From contig JAQUDY010000024.1 in NCBI GenBank assembly GCA_028685445.1, forward strand, positions 1 to 10,570: a stretch of 10,570 nt of DNA. Reading direction: 5' to 3'. Both the position numbers and the translations under genes were made by a program. This document shows, one piece after another, positions 5,365 through 10,570 of the stretch; positions within the stretch are counted from its first letter, which is position 1; each line of letters begins with the position of its first letter. Below the pieces are notes generated by a model. It searched no databases. It saw only the letters and a list, made by a program, of their open reading frames with translations, and had not been told where the DNA came from. Source of the stretch: Bacilli bacterium (lineage in GTDB: Bacteria; Bacillota_I; Bacilli_A; RF39; UBA660).

Positions 5365-7794
5365 ATGTTAGACAAAAAATATAACGCGAAAGAGAAAGAA
5401 GCTAAATGGCTTAAATATTGGGAAGAAGAAAACATTTATAAGTTTAAAGAAAATAAAAAACCTATTTATTCAATTGATACTCCACCTCCAACTGTTAATG
5501 GAAATATCCATATTGGTCATATTTTTTCTTATTCTCAAACTGAAATGATAGCTAGATATAAAAGGTTAACTGGTTTTAACGTGTTTTACCCATTTGGATT
5601 TGATGATAACGGATTACCTAGTGAAAGGCTAGTTGAAAAAGAAATTGGTCAAAAAGCATCCGAAATTGGAAGAGAAGAGTTTAATAAACAATGTTATGAG
5701 ATTACTAATAAATATGAAATGGATTTTAAAAATCTTTTTAGTAAAATAGGAGTAAGCACTGATTGGTCTTTAGCATATAAAACAATTAGTCCTGAGACAA
5801 TTAAAATAAGTCAAATATCATTTTTAGATTTAGTCCATAAAAAAAGAGCTTATCAAGCTACAAGCCCGGCATTATGGTGCTCTGAATGTTTAACAACTAT
5901 AGCGCAAGCTGAGTTAGAAACTAAGTCTATAGATACAAGTTTTAATTATATCCGCTTCACCACAACAGAAGATAAAGAAGATTTTTTAATAGCAACTACT
6001 AGACCAGAATTATTACCTGCAATTGTATCTGTTTTTGTGAATCCAGATGATGATAAAAATAAAAGGTTAATTGGTAAAACTGCAAAAGTTCCGCTACTTA
6101 ATATAGAAGTTCCTATAATGGCAGATGAAAAAGTGGCGATATCTAAAGGTACAGGTATTGTAATGTGCTGCACCTTTGGAGATCAAACTGATATTGAGTG
6201 GTACAAAAAATATAACCTTCCATTAAAACATATTTTTACTGAAGATGGAAAAATAAAAGATGATGTTAAAGATTATGGCGGATTATCAATTAAAGCCGCA
6301 AAAAATAAAGTAATAGAAGATTTAGAAAAAAATGGCTATTTAGTAAAACAAGAACCTTTAAATCATGAAGTACAAGTTCATGAAAGATGCGGTAAAGAAG
6401 TCGAATATAGTATTTTAAAACAATGGTTTATTGATATTATGAATTATAAAGAAGATTTCTTAAGAATAGGAAATGAAATATCTTGGCATCCTCTTTATAT
6501 GCAAGCCAGATATATCGAATGGGTAAATAATGTTGCTTGGGACTGGTGTATTTCAAGACAAAGGTATTTCGGAGTTCCTTTTCCTGTTTGGTATTGTGAT
6601 AATTGTAAAACACCAGTTTTGGCAGATATAAAAGATTTACCAGTAAATCCACTTACCTCAAAACCAAACATTAAAACTTGTCTAAATTGTGGAAACAGTA
6701 ACTTTATTCCTGATAAAGATGTAATGGATACATGGGCAACTTCATCAGTTACTCCTTTAATAAATATGAAATATGGAGAGGAAAATAATAAAGTAGATCT
6801 TTTAAAACCAATGAGTTTAAGGACAAATGCTCATGACATTATAAGAACATGGGATTTTTACACAATAGTAAAAAAATTTCATCATTTTAATGAAAAACCA
6901 TGGGATAATTTAATGATATCTGGTTTTGTAATGGCAAATAAAGGTGAAAAAATAAGCAAAAGAAAAAGCAATAGTAAAAATGATCCATTAGATTTAATTA
7001 ATGAATATTCAGCAGATGTAGTAAGATACTTAGCTGGATCTGGTAGACTTGGAACAGACATGACATATAGTGAAGAAACTTTTTTAAGAGGAAAAAAATT
7101 AGTTAATAAGATATTTAATGCATCTAAGTTTGTGGAAATGCATTTAAATGATTATCAAGATAAAGAGTTTAACGATTTTGCTTTTTTTGATAAATGGATC
7201 TTAGGAAAATATTATGAAATGGAAGAACAATTTTTAAATTATTTAGAAGAATACGAAGTAGGATTAGGATTAAACACTTTAGAAAAATTCTTTTGGAATT
7301 TCTGTGATAACTATTTAGAAATAGTAAAACATCGTTTATATAGACCTGAAGAATTTGGTGAGAAAGAAAGATATAGTGGACAAAAAACCGTTTATATCAT
7401 TCTATATAAATTATTACAAAAGTTTAGCATTTATTTTCCTTTTATTACAGAAGAAATATTTCAAGAAATATATCATAATGAAAAATCAATTCACCTTACT
7501 TCAATAAATAAATTAAATTATAATTTTATAAATGAGGCTCAAGAGGGAAATATACTCTTAGAAATAATAAGTAGTGCTAGAGGAGCTAAAACTGATGCTA
7601 ACGTATCTTTAAAAACTCCAATAGAGATATTAAATATTAGCTTAAACGAAAAAATAAAAAAAGCTCTTGATTTAGGAATGGCAGATTTTAAAGCAACATT
7701 ATTTATTAAAAAATTAATAATAAAGGAGACTAATGAGAACTATATTATTAATGAGTTAAAATTATTATCTGAAGAACTAGATACTAAAATCTAG
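5365..7794 (+). CDS. valS: Valine--tRNA ligase, archaeal-like short form
   Basis: This 809-residue class Ia synthetase joins valine to tRNA-Val in the cytoplasm. The HIGH motif is at residues 49-52 after PPPTVNGNIHIGH. The second signature is KISKR at 529-533, in place of KMSKS. The CP1 editing domain, which removes misacylated Thr-tRNA, is recognised by ATTRPELLPA and GTGIVMCCTFGDQTDIEW. Standard bacterial ValRS has a GTGAVK...HDPND-like block there, so this one belongs to the archaeal-like branch known from Rickettsia, spirochaetes and some Bacillota. DWCISRQRYFGVPFPVWYC and the zinc-like C-x2-C pairs nearby also fit that branch. At 809 residues it is shorter than the usual 870-950 and lacks an obvious C-terminal coiled-coil arm. 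AAAGAGG (5351-5357) supports the start. Expression is governed by the tRNA-Val T-box upstream of the HD gene. IleRS is less likely because of the sequence type and the T-box. Confidence 0.93.
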   Translation: MLDKKYNAKEKEAKWLKYWEEENIYKFKENKKPIYSIDTPPPTVNGNIHIGHIFSYSQTEMIARYKRLTGFNVFYPFGFDDNGLPSERLVEKEIGQKASEIGREEFNKQCYEITNKYEMDFKNLFSKIGVSTDWSLAYKTISPETIKISQISFLDLVHKKRAYQATSPALWCSECLTTIAQAELETKSIDTSFNYIRFTTTEDKEDFLIATTRPELLPAIVSVFVNPDDDKNKRLIGKTAKVPLLNIEVPIMADEKVAISKGTGIVMCCTFGDQTDIEWYKKYNLPLKHIFTEDGKIKDDVKDYGGLSIKAAKNKVIEDLEKNGYLVKQEPLNHEVQVHERCGKEVEYSILKQWFIDIMNYKEDFLRIGNEISWHPLYMQARYIEWVNNVAWDWCISRQRYFGVPFPVWYCDNCKTPVLADIKDLPVNPLTSKPNIKTCLNCGNSNFIPDKDVMDTWATSSVTPLINMKYGEENNKVDLLKPMSLRTNAHDIIRTWDFYTIVKKFHHFNEKPWDNLMISGFVMANKGEKISKRKSNSKNDPLDLINEYSADVVRYLAGSGRLGTDMTYSEETFLRGKKLVNKIFNASKFVEMHLNDYQDKEFNDFAFFDKWILGKYYEMEEQFLNYLEEYEVGLGLNTLEKFFWNFCDNYLEIVKHRLYRPEEFGEKERYSGQKTVYIILYKLLQKFSIYFPFITEEIFQEIYHNEKSIHLTSINKLNYNFINEAQEGNILLEIISSARGAKTDANVSLKTPIEILNISLNEKIKKALDLGMADFKATLFIKKLIIKETNENYIINELKLLSEELDTKI

Positions 7795-7802
7795 TTTTTT
7801 TT
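7775..7802 (+). terminator. Intrinsic terminator across the valS stop codon
   Basis: AACTAGAT (7775-7782) pairs perfectly with ATCTAGTT (7789-7796) around a six-base loop, followed by a T run through 7802. The valS TAG stop (7792-7794) is part of the 3' arm. It should separate valS from murB. Confidence 0.82.
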
Positions 7803-7804
7803 AG

Positions 7805-7810
7805 TATAAT
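7805..7810 (+). promoter_or_regulatory. Possible -10 box for murB
   Basis: A perfect TATAAT follows the valS terminator directly and would start transcription near 7816, very close to the murB ribosome site. No convincing -35 or TG extension is seen, so this is a tentative call. A start so close to the gene would leave a very short leader. Confidence 0.4.
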
Positions 7811-7813
7811 AAA

Positions 7814-7820
7814 GTAGGTG
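7814..7820 (+). promoter_or_regulatory. Ribosome binding site that fixes the murB start
   Basis: GTAGGTG provides an AGG (7816-7818) eight bases before the ATG at 7827. The in-frame GTG at 7818-7820 overlaps this site and so cannot be the start. Confidence 0.7.
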
Positions 7821-7826
7821 ATTCAA

Positions 7827-8690
7827 ATGTTGGAAAAATATGGAGAATTATATAAAAATTATAATTTACAAAATCATAATACGTATAAAATTAAATCTAT
7901 AGCAAAATATTTTATTATAATAAATGAAATAGCTAAATTAAAAAGTTTAATTACTTTATTAAAAAAACAAAAAGCAAAATACTTTATTATTGGCAATGGT
8001 TCAAACATAATATTACCAACATTTTATAATGGAGTAGTAATAAAACTTAACTTTAATGAATTAGTTATTGATGATAATAATATAGAAGTTGGATCTTCAT
8101 ATATGATTAATAAATTAGCAAACGAAACTGTTCATTTAGGGCTAGAAGGACTAGAATGGGCTGCAGGTATTCCGGGTACAATAGGAGCAGCAATTATCGG
8201 AAATGCTAGTTGTTATGATGGCTCTTTGATTCCATTAATTGCAAAAATAGAAATTTTGATAGATGGTGAGTATAAAACAATCACAACAAAAGATTTTAAA
8301 TACTCTTATAGACATACTTCACTTAGAGATAAAAAAGTCATAATCTTAAAAGTATTCCTTAAACTTAAAAGAGGAAAAAAAGAAGAATTAATTAAAATAA
8401 TAAAAGATAGAACACAAAAAAGAATTGCTTCTCAACCACTTGAATTTCCTTCAGCTGGAAGTGTTTTTAAAAATCCGGAGAAAGATTCTGCTGGCAGATT
8501 AATAGAAGAAGCCGGTTTGAAAAAATATAATATAGGTGGCGCTGAGATATCAGAAAAACATGCTAATTTTATTATAAATAAAAATTCTGCTACTAGTGAA
8601 GACATTAAAAAATTAATTAAGATTATTAAAAAAGAAGTTTATGAAAAATACAATGTTGATTTAATTCTTGAACAAGAAATAATTAACTGA
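7827..8690 (+). CDS. murB: UDP-N-acetylenolpyruvoylglucosamine reductase
   Basis: MurB is an FAD enzyme in the cytoplasm that uses NADPH to reduce UDP-GlcNAc-enolpyruvate to UDP-MurNAc, the second committed step of peptidoglycan synthesis. The product has 287 residues. The FAD-binding part includes FIIGNGSN (53-60) and GLEWAAGIPGTIGAA (108-122). The catalytic part includes YSYR (159-162), PSAGSVFKNP with the proton-donor Ser at 212, GGAEISEKHANFIIN (237-251) and a final LEQEI (281-285) carrying the conserved Glu. The length and the GSVFKNP form fit the shorter type II MurB of Gram-positive bacteria. The IGNASCYDG segment departs from the usual VMNAGAYGG. Its presence indicates a walled cell. 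It lies between valS and proS, downstream of a terminator, and carries the proS promoter in its last codons. Confidence 0.94.
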   Translation: MLEKYGELYKNYNLQNHNTYKIKSIAKYFIIINEIAKLKSLITLLKKQKAKYFIIGNGSNIILPTFYNGVVIKLNFNELVIDDNNIEVGSSYMINKLANETVHLGLEGLEWAAGIPGTIGAAIIGNASCYDGSLIPLIAKIEILIDGEYKTITTKDFKYSYRHTSLRDKKVIILKVFLKLKRGKKEELIKIIKDRTQKRIASQPLEFPSAGSVFKNPEKDSAGRLIEEAGLKKYNIGGAEISEKHANFIINKNSATSEDIKKLIKIIKKEVYEKYNVDLILEQEIIN

Positions 8691-8696
8691 TATAAT
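8668..8696 (+). promoter_or_regulatory. Sigma-A promoter of proS inside the end of murB
   Basis: TTGAAC (8668-8673) and a perfect TATAAT (8691-8696) are 17 bases apart. The TGA stop codon of murB (8688-8690) doubles as the TGn extension of the -10 box. Transcription should start near 8703, just ahead of the proS ribosome site AAGGAG (8711-8716). Confidence 0.75.
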
Positions 8697-8721
8697 AAAA
8701 TCTAGAAAAGAAGGAGAAATT

Positions 8722-10152
8722 ATGGAAAAAAACAACAAAAAAATTACAAGCCGTGATGTAGATTTTGCTAAATGGTATAATGATATTATTAGCGAAGCTG
8801 ACTTAGTAGATTACTCGTCAGTAAAAGGCAGCATGATTATCCGTCCCTATGGGTATGCAATTTGGGAGAGTATGGTTTCTGTATTAGATAAAATGTTTAA
8901 AGATACAGGTCACGTTAATGTGCAAATGCCTATGTTTATTCCAGAAAGTCTATTTAATATAGAAAAAGATCATGTTGAAGGTTTTGCTCCTGAAGTAGCT
9001 TGGGTTACTCGTGGTGGCTCTGAAAAATTAGAAGAAAGAATGCTTGTAAGACCAACAAGTGAAGTTTTATTTTGTGAACATTATAAAAAAATAATTAAAT
9101 CATATCGTGATTTACCGCTTTTATACAATCAGTGGTGTACAATTGTTAGATGGGAAAAAACTACAAGACCATTTCTTCGTTCTAGAGAAATTCTTTGGCA
9201 AGAAGGACATACAATGCATGAAACTGAAAAAGAGGCAAGAGAAGAAACCCTTAGAATGTTAAATGTATATACAGATTTTCAAAAAAAATATTTAGCTATA
9301 CCAGTAATACCAGGAAGAAAAACAGATAAAGAAAAATTTGCCGGTGCTGAAGAAACATATACCGTTGAAGCAATGATGTATGATGGAGTTGCTCTTCAAA
9401 ATGGAACGAGTCATTATTTTGGTCAAGGTTTTGCTAAAGCTTTTGATATAAAATTTTTAAATCAAAAAAATTTATTAGAAAATCCTTATCAAACAAGTTG
9501 GGGAGTTACAACGAGAATGATAGGTGGCTTAATAATGGTTCATAGTGATAATTTAGGACTGGTTCTGCCTCCAAATATTGCACCTATTAAAATAGGTATA
9601 ATTCCTATTGGAGATAATAAAGAAGTTAAAAATTTAATTTTGAATCTAGAAAAAGCATTAACTAATGCAAATATAACTTATCATACAGATAATACTGATA
9701 GATCTCCAGGTTTTAAATTCGCTGAGGCAGAAGTTAAAGGCTATCCTATTAGAATAGAAGTAGGAGCAAGAGATTTAAAAGAAAATAAAATAACTTTAGT
9801 TAGAAGAGACACTTTAGAAAAAATAACATCTAATACTAATATTGAAGATATAATTAAAGAAATTAATAACTTATTAAATCTTATCCAAAGTAATTTATAT
9901 AATAAAGCAGAAATAAGAAGAAATAGTATGTTATATAAAGCAAAAGATTTAAAAGAATTTGAAAAATATTCAGACAAACCAGGATTTATTTTAACATCTT
10001 GGTGTGGAACAGAAGAATGTGAAGAAAGTGTAAAAGAAAATTATGGATTAAAAAGTAGATGCTTACCACTTGATGATGAAACAAGCGATAAGCCATGCAC
10101 CATATGTCAAAAAAAGGGCAAATACAAACTATATTATGGAAAACAATATTAA
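8722..10152 (+). CDS. proS: Proline--tRNA ligase, archaeal/eukaryotic-type
   Basis: This class IIa synthetase charges tRNA-Pro in the cytoplasm. At 476 residues, with no editing insertion between motifs 2 and 3, it is the short archaeal/eukaryotic-like ProRS also found in Thermus, Mycoplasma and many Bacillota, not the roughly 570-residue bacterial form. Motif 1 lies around GSMIIRPYGYAIWE (36-49). Motif 2 is VRWEKTTRPFLRSREILWQEGH (142-163) and motif 3 is GVTTRMIGGLIMVHSD (261-276). The anticodon-binding domain begins near 287. The C-terminal zinc domain has C428, C433, C459 and C462, with C447 extra, and ends in Tyr 476; a C-terminal Tyr reaching the active site is known in Thermus ProRS. 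The start follows AAGGAG by five bases. It has its own promoter in the end of murB, and its stop lies in a large palindrome. Confidence 0.96.
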   Translation: MEKNNKKITSRDVDFAKWYNDIISEADLVDYSSVKGSMIIRPYGYAIWESMVSVLDKMFKDTGHVNVQMPMFIPESLFNIEKDHVEGFAPEVAWVTRGGSEKLEERMLVRPTSEVLFCEHYKKIIKSYRDLPLLYNQWCTIVRWEKTTRPFLRSREILWQEGHTMHETEKEAREETLRMLNVYTDFQKKYLAIPVIPGRKTDKEKFAGAEETYTVEAMMYDGVALQNGTSHYFGQGFAKAFDIKFLNQKNLLENPYQTSWGVTTRMIGGLIMVHSDNLGLVLPPNIAPIKIGIIPIGDNKEVKNLILNLEKALTNANITYHTDNTDRSPGFKFAEAEVKGYPIRIEVGARDLKENKITLVRRDTLEKITSNTNIEDIIKEINNLLNLIQSNLYNKAEIRRNSMLYKAKDLKEFEKYSDKPGFILTSWCGTEECEESVKENYGLKSRCLPLDDETSDKPCTICQKKGKYKLYYGKQY

Positions 10153-10184
10153 AACTTACTAATTAGTAAGTTTTAATATTGTTT
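10141..10184 (+). terminator. 44-base perfect palindrome and probable terminator at the proS end
   Basis: The whole interval equals its own reverse complement, with arms of 22 bases centred on AATT (10161-10164). It covers the last codons of proS and the stop (10150-10152). In RNA the core AAAACTTACT-AATT-AGTAAGTTTT forms a 10 base-pair hairpin whose 3' arm ends in four U. The outer 10 base pairs (AAACAATATT with AATATTGTTT) extend it. It can work in both directions. A long U tail is missing, so termination strength is uncertain. Confidence 0.7.
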
Positions 10185-10207
10185 AAATTTAATAATTCTG
10201 TTAAAAT
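10179..10207 (+). promoter_or_regulatory. Probable promoter of the prepilin gene
   Basis: TTGTTT (10179-10184) and TAAAAT (10202-10207) are 17 bases apart, with a TGn extension at 10199-10201. The -35 box lies in the outer end of the palindrome, so the proS hairpin and this promoter share DNA. Transcription would start near 10214. Confidence 0.5.
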
Positions 10208-10231
10208 GTAAATAATAGGAAGGTGAATAAA

Positions 10232-10570
10232 ATGAAAAGAAAAGGGTTCACTTTAGTAGAGATAGTTATTTCTTTAGTAATTTTAGTAGCAATAGGCTTG
10301 GTAGTGGGGACAGGCTTAAATAAGGTTTTTGATAAAAATACAGAAGAAGATTATAATACTTTAGTTAACAAAATAGTAAGTTCGGCAGATGTTTATTTAT
10401 CTAATAATACATCGTTATTAAATCAATTGCACTCTGACCGTGGTTATTTAGTTATTCAGGTGGCCGATTTGATTGAAGAAAAATTACTGGATGAAAATTT
10501 AATTAATCCCGAAACAGGGGAAAAAATTGGTGCGACTAGCGGAGAAGATTATGTTAAAGCCACTTTAGAT
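10232..10570 (+). CDS. Type IV prepilin-like protein, N-terminal part
   Basis: The first 113 codons are present; the gene runs off the window. The short basic leader MKRKG is followed by FTLVEIVISLVILVAIGLVV. This is a class III signal: the prepilin peptidase would cut after G5 and methylate F6, and the conserved Glu at mature position +5 is E10. The hydrophobic helix embeds the pilin in the membrane before assembly and forms the filament core. The part after residue 35 is a soluble domain that I do not recognise, with acidic and Asn-rich stretches (SSADVYLSNNTSLL). It could be a competence (ComGC-like), type IV pilus or type II secretion pseudopilin; the sequence seen does not decide. AGGAAGGTG (10217-10225) is a good ribosome site. 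The GspE/PilB-like ATPase at 3340-4683 could drive its assembly. Confidence 0.88.
   Translation, partial: MKRKGFTLVEIVISLVILVAIGLVVGTGLNKVFDKNTEEDYNTLVNKIVSSADVYLSNNTSLLNQLHSDRGYLVIQVADLIEEKLLDENLINPETGEKIGATSGEDYVKATLD

Noticed and set aside
5166..5384. A reading frame overlapping the HD gene and the start of valS
   Set aside because: It is rich in Ile and Lys with no known motif, lies wholly in the shadow of two better frames, and has no ribosome site.
7818..7826. GTG start for murB three codons upstream
   Set aside because: The GTG overlaps the ribosome binding site; the ATG at 7827 has the right spacing.
1..10570. tRNA, rRNA, CRISPR arrays, insertion sequences, phage or defence genes
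   Set aside because: I looked for cloverleaf-like ends, spaced direct repeats, transposase motifs and terminal inverted repeats and saw none that could be supported.

Overview
The window is a gene-dense, AT-rich stretch of a bacterial chromosome, most likely from a low-GC Bacillota lineage close to Bacilli or the Mollicutes-related gut groups. The signs are strong AGGAG-type ribosome sites, a T-box riboswitch, sigma-A promoters with 17-base spacers and extended -10 (TGn) elements, and the rpsB-tsf pair. TGA is used as a stop by four genes (the exonuclease, the thioredoxin-like protein, the HD protein and murB), so the code is not the Mycoplasma UGA-Trp code. murB shows that the organism makes peptidoglycan and is not a wall-less Mollicute. 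The exact lineage cannot be fixed from sequence reading alone.

Layout. Bases 2-289 hold the end of exodeoxyribonuclease III. A promoter at 322-350 and a structured leader precede rpsB (466-1404), tsf (1419-2288) and a membrane-anchored thioredoxin-like protein (2299-3000), which form one tight operon. A separate promoter serves a small membrane protein with two cysteines (3065-3322). A long hairpin at 3330-3371 lies between it and the convergent gspE/pilB-type ATPase gene (3340-4683, minus). Divergent promoters in 4713-4777 separate that ATPase from a T-box-controlled unit: T-box leader (about 4795-4981), truncated HD-domain gene (4997-5341) and valS (5365-7794). Then come murB (7827-8690), proS (8722-10152) with its own promoter, a 44-base perfect palindrome at the proS end, and the start of a type IV prepilin-like gene (10232 to the window edge).

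How the genes work together. Most of the window serves translation (S2, EF-Ts, ValRS, ProRS). Valine supply is sensed by the T-box: its specifier region and its UGGU bulge both fit tRNA-Val. Both synthetases look like the archaeal/eukaryotic-type versions rather than the standard bacterial ones. The PilB/GspE-like ATPase and the prepilin could be parts of one type IV pilus, competence or secretion machine, though they sit about 5.5 kb apart on opposite strands. The thioredoxin-like protein and the two-cysteine membrane protein are a speculative redox pair at the cell surface.

I see no CRISPR array, insertion sequence, phage gene, rRNA or tRNA gene, and no clearly new multi-gene defence or mobile system. 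The points most worth a second look are the Rho_N/SAP-like tail on S2, the rpsB leader fold, the T-box specifier register, the HD remnant inside the valS unit, the unusual synthetase lineages, and the habit of placing terminator hairpins across stop codons.
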